In this document: piece by piece, positions 1 through 8,748 of the stretch
Layout of the letters: each line of letters begins with the position of its first letter
Position numbering within the stretch: the stretch's first letter is position 1
Assembly (NCBI GenBank): GCA_020636325.1
Contig: JACJYC010000002.1
Location: forward strand, 657,501 to 721,500
Origin: Lewinellaceae bacterium
GTDB taxonomy: Bacteria; Bacteroidota; Bacteroidia; Chitinophagales; Saprospiraceae
DNA length: 64,000 bases
Direction: 5' to 3'
The notes under the pieces: model-generated
Seen by the model: only the letters and a program-made list of their open reading frames with translations
What the model was told of the DNA's origin: nothing
Databases searched by the model: none
Made by a program: the position numbers and the translations under genes

Positions 1-668
1 CCGCGGGGCAATTGGAGTATTCCTTCGAGGCCATGGTCGAAATCCTTTTTGATATCGGCTTCGATCATCACCTTGTCCCTGTTGGAAAACTGGCTGAAAT
101 CCACGCCGGGGAAATAGATCCTGCCGCGGTCGTCGTAATCACTGGCCATATCCCGCAGGAAATTGATCTTTTGGAAGGCGGACCCGAGGCTTCTTGCCGG
201 CATTTTCAGCCGTTGGTAAAGTTCATCATCGCCTTCGCAGAAAACGCGCAGGCACATCAGGCCCACGACTTCGGCCGAACCATATATATATTGGTTGTAC
301 AAATCGCTTTCGTAAGCGCTGTAGGAAAGGTCCATTTCCATGCTGTCGAGAAAAGCGTCGATCAGCTCGCGTTCGATCCCATACTGGTGGACGGTTTCCT
401 GAAAGGAATGGAGAACAGGGTTGAGGCTGATCCGTTCCTCGATTGCCCGGTAGGTATCCTCCCTGAACCGATTGAGCAGTATTTCCTTGGGGTATTCGTG
501 AAAGGTATCCACGATTTCGTCGGCAAAACGGACAAAGCCGTAAATGGCGTATACCGGGCTGCGGAAGCGCTTGTGGAAGGCCCGGATTCCCATGGAGAAT
601 GAAGTGCTGTAGCGGGTAGTGACCAGCCGGCTGCACTCCTCACAAACCTGGCGATATAAGTCCATCAT
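1..668 (-). CDS. crtB: Phytoene synthase (partial, 3' end outside window)
   Basis: Condenses two geranylgeranyl diphosphates to phytoene, the first committed step of carotenoid synthesis. About 222 residues are visible, reading from the ATG at 668 to the window edge, so the C-terminus is missing. The translation contains the first Asp-rich motif as FADEIVDTFHEY (about residues 40-51) and the second as NFLRDMASDYDDRGRIYFPG, both typical of squalene/phytoene synthases that bind the prenyl diphosphates through Mg2+. The gene begins 19 bases after the stop of the desaturase gene on the same strand, so the two are almost certainly co-transcribed. A second in-frame ATG follows directly (665), so the start could be one codon later. 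The open frames on the opposite strand over this stretch are shadows of this gene. Confidence 0.93.
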   Translation of the reverse strand, partial: MMDLYRQVCEECSRLVTTRYSTSFSMGIRAFHKRFRSPVYAIYGFVRFADEIVDTFHEYPKEILLNRFREDTYRAIEERISLNPVLHSFQETVHQYGIERELIDAFLDSMEMDLSYSAYESDLYNQYIYGSAEVVGLMCLRVFCEGDDELYQRLKMPARSLGSAFQKINFLRDMASDYDDRGRIYFPGVDFSQFSNRDKVMIEADIKKDFDHGLEGILQLPR

Positions 669-687
669 AGCTGCTCGTATTTTAAGG

Positions 688-2163
688 TCAAGGGCTGAAA
701 ATCTTCTTTATTTCACCGGCAGCGACCTGCCCCGATATCAAAGACGGCGGTACGCCGGGGCCGGGGGTGGTCAATTGACCGGCATAAAAAAGGTTGTCCA
801 CTTTGCTGCTCCTCATTTTCGGTTTTAAAAAGGCTGTTTGCATCAATGTATTGGCAAGCCCGTAGGCGTTGCCCTTAAAGGCGTGGTAGTCTTGCTGAAA
901 ATCGCGGTGGGCATAGCTCCGCTTAAAAATAACGCTTTCGACGATATCCTGTCCGGTTAGTCTTTCCAACCGGTCCATCACCAGCCGGAAATACTTTTCG
1001 CGTTGCTCCTCCGTGTCTTCCAGGCCCGGCGCCAGCGGGATCAGCACAAACAGGTTTTCACAGTTTCCGGGCGCTACGGCCGGGTCGGTTACCGAAGGAG
1101 CGCAAACATAAAACAGCGGTTTACTCGGCCATTTCGGGGTGTCGTAGATCTCCCTGGCGTGGAGGGTGAAATCCTCATCAAAGAACAAGTTGTGGTGTAA
1201 CAAACCGTTCAATCGTTTGTTCACGCCCAGGTAGAACAGCAAGGAAGAGGGCGCCATGGTTCGCTTGTCCCAGTATTCAGGGGTATATTGGCGGTATTCG
1301 TAAGGCAGGATCTGCTGTTCGATGTGGTGGTAATCGGCGCCGGCTACGACGATATCCGCTTCAAAATCCCGATTGCGGGTTATGACGCGATCAATGCTGC
1401 TTCCGGTCAGGTTTACGTTTTCTACTTCCTGGTTCAGCAGCAGGTTTACACCTTTTTCTTCAGCCAGGCTGACCATGGCCTCCACAATGCGGTACATGCC
1501 GCCCATCGGGTACCAGGTGCCCAGTTCAAGGTCGGCGTAATTCATCAGGCTGTACAAGGCCGGTGTTCTTTCCGGAGTGGCGCCGAGGAATAGAACCGGA
1601 AACTCCAGCAGTTTGATCAGTTTTTCATTTTTAAACAACTTGCGGATATGCGAAGAGACGGATTGGAACATTTGGAGCCGGAAAAGGCTGGAAACCACCC
1701 GAATATCCGCAAAATCCCAAATGCTGTTTCCGGGCTTATGGACAAACTCGTTCATTCCGACCCGGTATTTATAGGCGGCCTCCTTCAGAAACCGGTCCAG
1801 GTTGGCGCTGCTTCCCGGTTCAACCGCCTCAAAAAGGTCGGATAGTTCCTGCCTGCCCGCGGGTAAGGGCATCACGTCATTTTGGCCGAAAAAGATCTGA
1901 TAGGACGGATCGAGCCTTGTCAGTTCATAATAGTCACCGGTTTTTTTGCCATAGCGGGCGAAAAACTGATCAAACACGTCGGGCATCCAGTACCAGCTCG
2001 GCCCCATGTCAAATACAAACCCCTCGGCGGTGAACTGACGCGCCCGTCCGCCGGGCTGCTCGTTCTTTTCAAGCACCGTAACGGCATACCCCTTATCCGC
2101 GAGGTCGATGGCGGCAGCGAGGCCGGCAAAACCGGATCCGATGACAATTATTTTCTTTTTCAA
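688..2163 (-). CDS. crtI: Phytoene desaturase family FAD oxidoreductase
   Basis: 491 residues, the usual length for CrtI-type desaturases, which introduce double bands into phytoene to give neurosporene or lycopene at the membrane surface. The N-terminus carries the dinucleotide-binding fold VIGSGFAGLAAAIDLADKGY (GxGxxG at residues 9-14), followed by an acidic residue in VLEKNEQPGGRA that holds the FAD ribose. The C-terminal FAD motif reads NLFYAGQLTTPGPGVPPSL (near residues 454-472), characteristic of CrtI. It lies between the aminotransferase (50 bases upstream) and crtB (19 bases downstream), all on the minus strand. The number of desaturation steps cannot be read from sequence; a ketolase or isomerase role is less likely given the adjacent crtB. 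Confidence 0.93.
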   Translation of the reverse strand: MKKKIIVIGSGFAGLAAAIDLADKGYAVTVLEKNEQPGGRARQFTAEGFVFDMGPSWYWMPDVFDQFFARYGKKTGDYYELTRLDPSYQIFFGQNDVMPLPAGRQELSDLFEAVEPGSSANLDRFLKEAAYKYRVGMNEFVHKPGNSIWDFADIRVVSSLFRLQMFQSVSSHIRKLFKNEKLIKLLEFPVLFLGATPERTPALYSLMNYADLELGTWYPMGGMYRIVEAMVSLAEEKGVNLLLNQEVENVNLTGSSIDRVITRNRDFEADIVVAGADYHHIEQQILPYEYRQYTPEYWDKRTMAPSSLLFYLGVNKRLNGLLHHNLFFDEDFTLHAREIYDTPKWPSKPLFYVCAPSVTDPAVAPGNCENLFVLIPLAPGLEDTEEQREKYFRLVMDRLERLTGQDIVESVIFKRSYAHRDFQQDYHAFKGNAYGLANTLMQTAFLKPKMRSSKVDNLFYAGQLTTPGPGVPPSLISGQVAAGEIKKIFSP

Positions 2164-2213
2164 TGCCTGGAATGATTAAACAAGGTTGTTCAACAGCGAT
2201 CCCGGATTTTTGT

Positions 2214-3407
2214 TTAAGAAAATGCAACGGCGTCGATAGATTCAAGAATGACGCCGCACGCCCATTCAATTTCTTCTATTGTGATGGTCAGCGGCGGGCC
2301 GATGCGCATTGACCGGCTATTGAACAAAAACCAGTCGGTGATCAAGCCCCGGGACAAGCAATTCCGGATGACGGCCTGCAGGAAATCGAAACTTTCAAAT
2401 TCCAGCGCCAGCCACAATCCGGCGCTGCGCACCGCTTTGACGGCCGGGTGGCGGAGGCGGGATAAAAACAGCCTTTCCTTTGTTTTTACCTGTTCGATCA
2501 GGCCGGAATCGAGCAGCGTCGACAGATTGGCATAAGCTGCCGCGCAGGCAACCGGATGCCCTCCGAAGGTGGTGATATGCCCCAGCACCGGATCATGTGC
2601 AATAACGCTCATTACGGGCTTGTCTGCAATAAAGGCGGCAATCGGCATACCTCCGCCCATTGCTTTCCCGAGTAAGAGGATATCGGGCACAATTCCGTAT
2701 TGCTGAAAGGCCCATAGGCTGCCGGTCCGGCCAAACCCAGCCTGTATTTCGTCAAGGATCAGAAGCGTTCCGGTTTCAGAGCACCGGTCGCGGAGCAGCC
2801 GGAGGTAATTGCCTGCGGGGGCCTGGAGGCCGCATTCTGCCTGTACGGTCTCCACGATGACGGCCGCAGTATTGTTGTTAATGTTGACCAGGTCCTCTGC
2901 CTGATTGAACCGGATATGGCGGATCCCGGGCAGCAACGGGTGGTACCCCTGTGTGAATTCCGTTGGGTTCATCAGGCTGGCCGAGCCCTGGGTGCTGCCG
3001 TGATAGGCATTGTAGGAGGCGATTATCTCAGGGCGACCGGTATAGCGTTTGGCCAGTTTCATGGCGCCTTCCGTCGCTTCCGTACCTGAGTTGACAAAAT
3101 AGACGTTGTTCAGTTGAGCCGGCAGGTTATCCGCAAGTAATCCGGCCAGGCGGACCTGGGGTGAAAGGACAAATTCACCATACACCAGCGTATGCAGATA
3201 CCGGTCGAGTTGTTCTTTTGCGGCGCTGATAACGGCCGGATGCCGGTGCCCCAGGCAGCTGACGCCGATCCCTGAAATCAGGTCCAGGTAAGGCTTCCCT
3301 TCCGGGTCGTAGAGGTAGGCTCCTTCGGCGCGATCGATCTCCAGCATCAGGGGCGCCGGGCTGGTTTGGGCGATATGAGACAAAAAGAGGCCTCGTTGGT
3401 TGGACAT
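2214..3407 (-). CDS. Class III (acetylornithine/ornithine-type) aminotransferase
   Basis: 397 residues of fold-type I PLP-dependent aminotransferase. Visible landmarks are the phosphate-binding stretch VNSGTEATEGAMKLAKR, the Asp-containing LILDEIQAGFGRTG that contacts the pyridine nitrogen, and the Schiff-base lysine K248 in LLLGKAMGGGMP. The family includes ArgD/RocD and 4-aminobutyrate aminotransferases; the substrate is not fixed by sequence. It is transcribed divergently from kynureninase with only 69 bases between the two start codons, so a shared control region is likely and an amino-acid-degrading role is plausible, although this is inference. It also precedes crtI by 50 bases and may be co-transcribed with it. 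Confidence 0.85.
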   Translation of the reverse strand: MSNQRGLFLSHIAQTSPAPLMLEIDRAEGAYLYDPEGKPYLDLISGIGVSCLGHRHPAVISAAKEQLDRYLHTLVYGEFVLSPQVRLAGLLADNLPAQLNNVYFVNSGTEATEGAMKLAKRYTGRPEIIASYNAYHGSTQGSASLMNPTEFTQGYHPLLPGIRHIRFNQAEDLVNINNNTAAVIVETVQAECGLQAPAGNYLRLLRDRCSETGTLLILDEIQAGFGRTGSLWAFQQYGIVPDILLLGKAMGGGMPIAAFIADKPVMSVIAHDPVLGHITTFGGHPVACAAAYANLSTLLDSGLIEQVKTKERLFLSRLRHPAVKAVRSAGLWLALEFESFDFLQAVIRNCLSRGLITDWFLFNSRSMRIGPPLTITIEEIEWACGVILESIDAVAFS

Positions 3408-3416
3408 TGTTCTTAA

Positions 3417-3446
3417 TTTTACGGCTAAAATAAAATAGTATATTTG
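3417..3446 (+). promoter_or_regulatory. Probable kynureninase promoter
   Basis: A perfect Bacteroidota -7 element TATATTTG lies at 3439-3446. The -33 position holds only TTTT (3417-3420, spacer 18), so the match is good in one half. Transcription would start near 3451, giving a leader of about 26 bases before the ATG at 3477. Confidence 0.5.
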
Positions 3447-3476
3447 TTGAAATCAGAAAGGTCCAAAAATTGTCCA

Positions 3477-4784
3477 ATGCAAAAAACATCCGAAGCTGCG
3501 CCTGTTGATTTTGAACCCACGCTTGATTTTGCTTTGGAACAGGACAAACAAGATCCCCTTCGTCTATTCCGGAACCGGTTTTATTTTCCCAAAGTTCAGG
3601 AAAAAGAGGCGATCTATTTCTGCGGCAATTCGCTTGGTCTGCAACCCAAAAGTGTGGAAGAAGCCTTGTTGAGGGAGTTGGAACAGTGGCGCATGCACGG
3701 GGTGGAAGGTCATTTTGAAGGGGAAATGCCGTGGATGCATTACCATAAATTCCTGTTGCCGCAGACTGCTCAAGTCGTCGGGGCAAAAGAAGAAGAAGTT
3801 GTGGTGATGAATACCCTGACGACCAACCTCCACCTGATGATGGTCAGTTTTTACCGACCTGCGCCCGGCCGGTTCAAGATCATAATGGAGGCAGGCGCTT
3901 TTCCTTCTGACCAATACGCGATAGAAAGTCAGGTGCGATGGCATGGTTTTACCCCTGAAGAAGCTATTGTTGAAGTGGCTCCAAGGCCGGGGGAAATGCT
4001 GTTGAGGCAGGAGGATATTGAGGCGATCATCGGGCAACATGGCCGGCAGACGGCCCTGGTGCTGTTCGGCGGCGTCAACTATTTTACAGGCCAGTTCTTT
4101 GATCTGAAAGCGATTGCGGAAGCGGCCCACCGGGCGGGAGCCTATGTTGGATTCGATCTGGCGCATGCCGCCGGAAATATGTTGCTGAAGCTGCACGACT
4201 GGCAGGTCGACTTTGCTGTCTGGTGCAGTTACAAATACCTCAACTCAGGCCCCGGCGGTCCCGGAGGTGTTTTTGTACATGAGCAGCACGGCAAAAACCC
4301 GGCATTGCCCCGTTTTGGCGGTTGGTGGGGGCACGATGAAAACGAACGGTTCCAGATGCGAAAAGGCTTCAAACCGATGCCGGGTGCGGCGGGTTGGCAA
4401 CTCAGCAATGCACAGGTGCTGGCCTGCGCGGCGCACAAGGCCAGCCTGGATATTTTTGCCGAAGCGACCATGCAGGCTCTCAGGGGCAAAAGTGAACGGC
4501 TCACGGGATTTCTGGCCTACCTCATTGAGCGATCAGCAAAGGAATTTACGATTCTAACCCCCGAAGACAAGGACCAAAGAGGGTGTCAGTTGTCCATCTA
4601 TGTATCTTCTGACGGCAAGGGCTTGTTCGATTATTTGCACCGCAACAACGTCATTTGCGACTGGCGGGAGGACAACCTTTCCGCGACCGGCGGCGGCGTC
4701 ATCCGGGTGGCGCCGGTACCTTTGTACAATACCTTTGCCGAGGTATGGCAGTTTGCGCAATTACTGGAAGCCTATTCAGGTTAA
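3477..4784 (+). CDS. kynU: Kynureninase
   Basis: Hydrolyses kynurenine or 3-hydroxykynurenine to anthranilate or 3-hydroxyanthranilate plus alanine; PLP enzyme of tryptophan catabolism. 435 residues from the ATG at 3477; the longer frame from a TTG at 3444 would start inside the -7 promoter box and is rejected. The N-terminal YFCGNSLGLQPKS and the PLP lysine K253 in CSYKYLNSGPGG are hallmark kynureninase motifs, and FDLAHAAGN supplies the Asp that contacts the cofactor ring. Functionally it belongs with the 3-hydroxyanthranilate dioxygenase and semialdehyde dehydrogenase 20-30 kb downstream. Its stop codon overlaps the stop of the convergent ABC transporter gene in the shared tetranucleotide TTAA (4781-4784). 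Confidence 0.95.
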   Translation: MQKTSEAAPVDFEPTLDFALEQDKQDPLRLFRNRFYFPKVQEKEAIYFCGNSLGLQPKSVEEALLRELEQWRMHGVEGHFEGEMPWMHYHKFLLPQTAQVVGAKEEEVVVMNTLTTNLHLMMVSFYRPAPGRFKIIMEAGAFPSDQYAIESQVRWHGFTPEEAIVEVAPRPGEMLLRQEDIEAIIGQHGRQTALVLFGGVNYFTGQFFDLKAIAEAAHRAGAYVGFDLAHAAGNMLLKLHDWQVDFAVWCSYKYLNSGPGGPGGVFVHEQHGKNPALPRFGGWWGHDENERFQMRKGFKPMPGAAGWQLSNAQVLACAAHKASLDIFAEATMQALRGKSERLTGFLAYLIERSAKEFTILTPEDKDQRGCQLSIYVSSDGKGLFDYLHRNNVICDWREDNLSATGGGVIRVAPVPLYNTFAEVWQFAQLLEAYSG

Positions 4785-6616
4785 ACGTACCCTTTTGCCT
4801 GCAGGGCAAATAACTCGGCGTATTTTCCACCCAACGCGACCAGTTCCTCGTGTGATCCGATTTCCAGCAATTCCCCGTTTTCCAGGACCAGGATGCGATC
4901 GGCCATCCGGACGGTAGAAAAACGGTGTGAGATCAGGACGGCCGACTTATCCTCGATCAGTTCGGAAAAACGCTGGAATACCTCGTGTTCCGCGCGGGCG
5001 TCGAGTGCGGAAGTGGGTTCATCCAGGATCAATAACCGGGCCTCCCGCATATAAGCCCGCGCCAGGGCGATCTTCTGCCATTGACCGCCCGATAGTTCCC
5101 GGGCGCCGCTGAACCGGGATCCCAGCATTTGATCGTATTTCTCGGGGAGCCCGTCAATGACCGTATCCGCAAGGCTTTTTACAGCGGCATCAACAATCAG
5201 GCGTTGTTCGTCAATCTGTTCGATCCGGCCCACGGCGATATTTTCGCCGGCCTTGAACTGAAAGCGCATATAATCCTGATAAATGACGCCGATATTTTGC
5301 CGCAAAGATTCCAGGTCATAGTCCCGGAGGTCGACCCCGTCCAGCAATATCCGGCCTTCGGTAGGTTCGTATAACCGGGCCAGCAGTTTCACCAAGGTCG
5401 TTTTGCCGGCGCCGTTTTCCCCGACCAGGGCCAGTTTTTCACCCGGCGCCAGGTCAAAATTCAGGTTGCGCAAAGCCCATTTCGGGCTATTCGGGTACTT
5501 GAAACCGACGTTTTCAAACCGGAACCCCAATTTCATTTTACCGGGGAAAAGCAATGCGCCGGGCTGGGATGTGATCTCGGGTTGGATTGCGAAAAAATCG
5601 AACAGATCCTGCAGGTAAAGGGCTGATTCGGCGATCTGGGAAAACCGGGACATAATAGACTGCAACATGCCCTGCATACGGCTGAAAGATCCGGATAAAA
5701 ACGTGAGGGTGCCTACGGTGATGGCGCCGCTGATGGTTTGGAGCAGAATGAAGACGTAGGCGCCATAATAAGCCATGGTGCCCAGCAGCGACAAACCGGC
5801 GCCCCACCCGGCACGGCGGATGGAAAGTTTTTTATTGACCAGATAGTATTTGTCGGCCAAAACCTTGAACCGGGTTGCTATAAAACCGGACAGGCCGAAA
5901 GATTTGACCTCTTTGGCAAACTGGTCGCTGGCGCCGATGAACCGGAGGTAGTCCAGTTCGCGCCGTTCGGGCGTCCAGCTCCGGGTGAGCGAATAGCTGC
6001 GTTGGTTGAAATACGATTCTCCGAGAAATGAAGGGATGATGGCAATGATGAGCAGGAGGATCAGCCAGGGGTTGAAGGCGACCAGGCCGGCGCCCAGAAA
6101 GAATACGGCTATGCCGTCCTGGAACTGGGAAAGCACCTGCGACATGAGCACGGTCCGTCCGGTTGTTTGCCTTCGTGCGCGTTCCAGTTTGTCGTAAAAA
6201 TCAGCGTTTTCGAATTGGTAGAGGTCCAGGTCGGCCGCATGTTTGATCAGGTCAACGGAAGTTTGATTGGCAAACAGGTCGCCCAACAAACTCTCAACCA
6301 GATTGATCCCGCGGGACAAGACCTCAGACAGTATGGCCAACGCAAATTCAAGGGCAACCAGTTCCCATAAAAAAGTATGGCTCTCGCCGCTTTTTTCATA
6401 TAGCCGGATGACTTCATCCACGATTTCCTTCCCGATATAGAGGGTGGCAAGCGGGATCGCCGATTTGATGATCCGCAATAAAATATTGGCTATGGCGAGA
6501 CCTTTGTGGGTTTGCCAGATGAGCGCGAAAAAACGGGGTAAATGGCGTAATGCCGATAGTTGGTCTTTGAATGAAAGTTTTTCTTGTTCCAAGTTTGTCA
6601 GATTTACCCTATTCAA
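4781..6616 (-). CDS. ABC transporter, fused permease and ATPase (half-transporter)
   Basis: 611 residues with the layout of an exporter half-transporter: an N-terminal six-helix membrane domain (about residues 30-340) and a C-terminal ATPase domain. Walker A is GENGAGKTT (399-407), the signature is LSGGQWQKIALARA and Walker B is LLILDEPTSALDA, followed by the H-loop in ISHRFSTVRMADR. All catalytic residues are present, so it should hydrolyse ATP as a homodimer. The membrane domain has no C39 peptidase domain, so it is not a bacteriocin-processing exporter. The substrate is unknown; lipid, drug or peptide export are all possible. It is convergent with kynU and divergent from the helicase gene. 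Confidence 0.9.
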   Translation of the reverse strand: MNRVNLTNLEQEKLSFKDQLSALRHLPRFFALIWQTHKGLAIANILLRIIKSAIPLATLYIGKEIVDEVIRLYEKSGESHTFLWELVALEFALAILSEVLSRGINLVESLLGDLFANQTSVDLIKHAADLDLYQFENADFYDKLERARRQTTGRTVLMSQVLSQFQDGIAVFFLGAGLVAFNPWLILLLIIAIIPSFLGESYFNQRSYSLTRSWTPERRELDYLRFIGASDQFAKEVKSFGLSGFIATRFKVLADKYYLVNKKLSIRRAGWGAGLSLLGTMAYYGAYVFILLQTISGAITVGTLTFLSGSFSRMQGMLQSIMSRFSQIAESALYLQDLFDFFAIQPEITSQPGALLFPGKMKLGFRFENVGFKYPNSPKWALRNLNFDLAPGEKLALVGENGAGKTTLVKLLARLYEPTEGRILLDGVDLRDYDLESLRQNIGVIYQDYMRFQFKAGENIAVGRIEQIDEQRLIVDAAVKSLADTVIDGLPEKYDQMLGSRFSGARELSGGQWQKIALARAYMREARLLILDEPTSALDARAEHEVFQRFSELIEDKSAVLISHRFSTVRMADRILVLENGELLEIGSHEELVALGGKYAELFALQAKGYV

Positions 6617-6702
6617 ATTGTTTTAAGCGCAAAAAAGTTGCTTATCCGGTCAATTCCTTGTTTTCTTTGTTCGGGAATTCTGGAAAAGAGACAAACCATT
6701 TG

Positions 6703-8616
6703 ATGCAAACGGACAAAGAACCGGCAGAAATCGAGGCCTTGAGGAAGCTTAAAGCAGCCCTTTTGCTTGAGAAGGAAGAGGACTTTGAATGGCACAGGAA
6801 GCAGGTACTGTCGCTTCCGCTGGAGCGGCGGGTTCAGGAAGGGTATTCCTGGTATCCCGTCAGCCTGACCAAATCCGGGTATGCGATTGGGGAAAGGCCT
6901 TTTGTGATCCTGGAATTTGCGGGAAAAGGCAAGTTCCAGCATTTCCGCTCGGGCAATACGGTCCAGTTGTTTTCGAGGCAGGCCGGTGCGCAGCCGCCGG
7001 AAATGCAGGGCGTTATCCAGTTTGTGGAAAAAAGCCGGATGAAGATCATCATGAACGCTAAGGACCTGCCCGACTGGATCTCGCTCGGCATGATCGGCGT
7101 AGATCTGGTTTTTGACGAAAGGACCTACCGAGAAATGGAAAAGGCCCTTGACCGGGCGATCAATGCCGGAAAGGACCGGCTTGCCGAATTGCGGAGCGTT
7201 CTTTCGGGCAGGCAGGAAGCATCATTCGAAAACCGGCAGATGCAGGCCCTGGTTGCCGGCCTGAACGACGCTCAAAACACGGCCATTCACGAAATACTTA
7301 TCGCCAGAGACCTTGCGGTGATCCACGGCCCGCCGGGTACCGGCAAAACGACGACCCTGGTGCAGGCTATCCGCCAGTTGTGCGCGGTGGAGAATACCGT
7401 ACTTGCCACAGCTCCCAGCAATACGGCGGTGGATCTGCTGACCGAAAAATTGGCAGAAGCCGGGCTTGAAGTCGTTCGAATAGGCAATATATCCCGTGTA
7501 GATGATTCCATCATCAGCCATACGCTGGAGGGAAAACTGGCCCGGCATCCGGAAAGCAAGAACATCAAAAAGGTCAAAATCCAGGCGGCCGATTTGCGCC
7601 GGCAGGCACAACGGTACAAACGGCGGTTCGGACATGAAGAACGGGAAGAGCGAAAAAACCTGTACCGCGAAGCGAAAGCCTTGTCCGATTGGGCGCTGGA
7701 GCTGGAAGACCGCCTGGTGAACCAGATCCTGGATGCCGCACAGGTCATCACCTGTACGCTGATCGGCGCAGCGCATCCTGTGCTCGACAACAGGCAATTC
7801 AAAACCGCGATCATTGATGAAGCGGCCCAGGCCTTGGAGCCGGCTTGCTGGGTGCCCATCGGCAAAGCGTCCAAGGTGGTGCTGACCGGTGATCCCCATC
7901 AGTTGCCGCCCACCGTCAAATCGCCGGAAGCGCAACGCCGGGGGCTGGGCATAACGATGATCGAAAGATGCCTGGAGCGGGTTGAACGATCCAGCCTGTT
8001 GAATGTCCAGTATCGCATGAATGAGCTGATTATGGGATATTCCAATGAACGGTTCTACAACGGGGCCCTTCAGGCCAGCGAGTTGGTGCGGTTTCAAAAG
8101 CTCCCGATTGCGGATAATGACCCGGTTGTTTTCATTGATACGGCCGGGTGCGGATTTGAGGAAGCGGTAGTGGAAGGGCATCTCAGCCGATTCAATCCCG
8201 GAGAATTCACCACCTTAAGGGAGCATCTTTACCAGTTGACCGGAGCCTTTATCGGCGGCGCCTGTCCTTCCATTGCGCTCATCTCGCCGTATAAAGAACA
8301 GGTTATCTATATGGAGCAACAGATTGCCCAGGATCCGGTTCTATCGGCGGCTCCCATTACCATCAATACCATTGACGGCTTTCAAGGGCAGGAAAGGGAG
8401 GTTGTTTACATTTCCCTTGTCCGGTCAAATGAAAAATGTGAGATCGGTTTTTTGAAGGATTATCGCCGGATGAATGTCGCTATGACGCGTGCCCGGAAAC
8501 AACTGATCGTGATCGGAGACAGCGCAACAATAGGCGTCGATCCCTTTTATGCAGGGTTTCTGGAATTTTGCGAAGCTTTCGGTAAGTATCTTACCGCCTG
8601 GGAGTTTATGCTGTAA
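6703..8616 (+). CDS. UPF1/IGHMBP2-type superfamily 1B helicase
   Basis: 637 residues from the ATG at 6703. An upstream in-frame extension to 6571 overlaps the start of the divergent ABC gene and lacks similarity to the family, so it is rejected. Helicase motifs appear in order: Walker A GPPGTGKTTT (209-218), DEAAQ (372-376), GDPHQLPPTV, QYRMNELIMGYSNERFY, TIDGFQGQEREVVY, and the arginine-finger motif RRMNVAMTRARKQLIVIGD. This is the pattern of SF1B 5'-3' helicases related to human IGHMBP2 and UPF1, common as stand-alone proteins in Bacteroidota. Between Walker A and B lies a charged, probably coiled insertion (about 285-355). Likely acts on RNA or DNA in the cytoplasm; the physiological role is not known. 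Confidence 0.9.
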   Translation: MQTDKEPAEIEALRKLKAALLLEKEEDFEWHRKQVLSLPLERRVQEGYSWYPVSLTKSGYAIGERPFVILEFAGKGKFQHFRSGNTVQLFSRQAGAQPPEMQGVIQFVEKSRMKIIMNAKDLPDWISLGMIGVDLVFDERTYREMEKALDRAINAGKDRLAELRSVLSGRQEASFENRQMQALVAGLNDAQNTAIHEILIARDLAVIHGPPGTGKTTTLVQAIRQLCAVENTVLATAPSNTAVDLLTEKLAEAGLEVVRIGNISRVDDSIISHTLEGKLARHPESKNIKKVKIQAADLRRQAQRYKRRFGHEEREERKNLYREAKALSDWALELEDRLVNQILDAAQVITCTLIGAAHPVLDNRQFKTAIIDEAAQALEPACWVPIGKASKVVLTGDPHQLPPTVKSPEAQRRGLGITMIERCLERVERSSLLNVQYRMNELIMGYSNERFYNGALQASELVRFQKLPIADNDPVVFIDTAGCGFEEAVVEGHLSRFNPGEFTTLREHLYQLTGAFIGGACPSIALISPYKEQVIYMEQQIAQDPVLSAAPITINTIDGFQGQEREVVYISLVRSNEKCEIGFLKDYRRMNVAMTRARKQLIVIGDSATIGVDPFYAGFLEFCEAFGKYLTAWEFML

Positions 8617-8642
8617 TTTGGGTTTATTCCTGACCGGCCCTT

Positions 8643-8662
8643 CATCCCCGAAAAAGGGGATG
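8643..8662 (+). terminator. Short hairpin after the helicase gene
   Basis: CATCCCC at 8643-8649 pairs with GGGGATG at 8656-8662 around a six-base loop. Only a weak A/T-rich stretch follows, so this is a possible rather than certain intrinsic terminator. Confidence 0.35.
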
Positions 8663-8684
8663 CAAAATTACCTTGATCGGGCTA

Positions 8685-8716
8685 TTGCGCTCCCCCGCCT
8701 TCAGGTCGTATTTTTG
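8685..8716 (+). promoter_or_regulatory. Promoter of the STAND ATPase gene
   Basis: TTG at 8685-8687, a 21-base spacer and TATTTTTG at 8709-8716 fit the Bacteroidota consensus TTG-N19-21-TAnnTTTG. The start would lie about 27 bases before the ATG at 8749. Confidence 0.6.
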
Positions 8717-8748
8717 CAGTACATTTCCTTGATGTACAATGTATTGAC

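Noticed and set aside
4781..6616. ABC transporter as exporter of the GG-leader peptide
   Set aside because: It lacks the N-terminal C39 peptidase domain and is more than 30 kb from the peptide gene.
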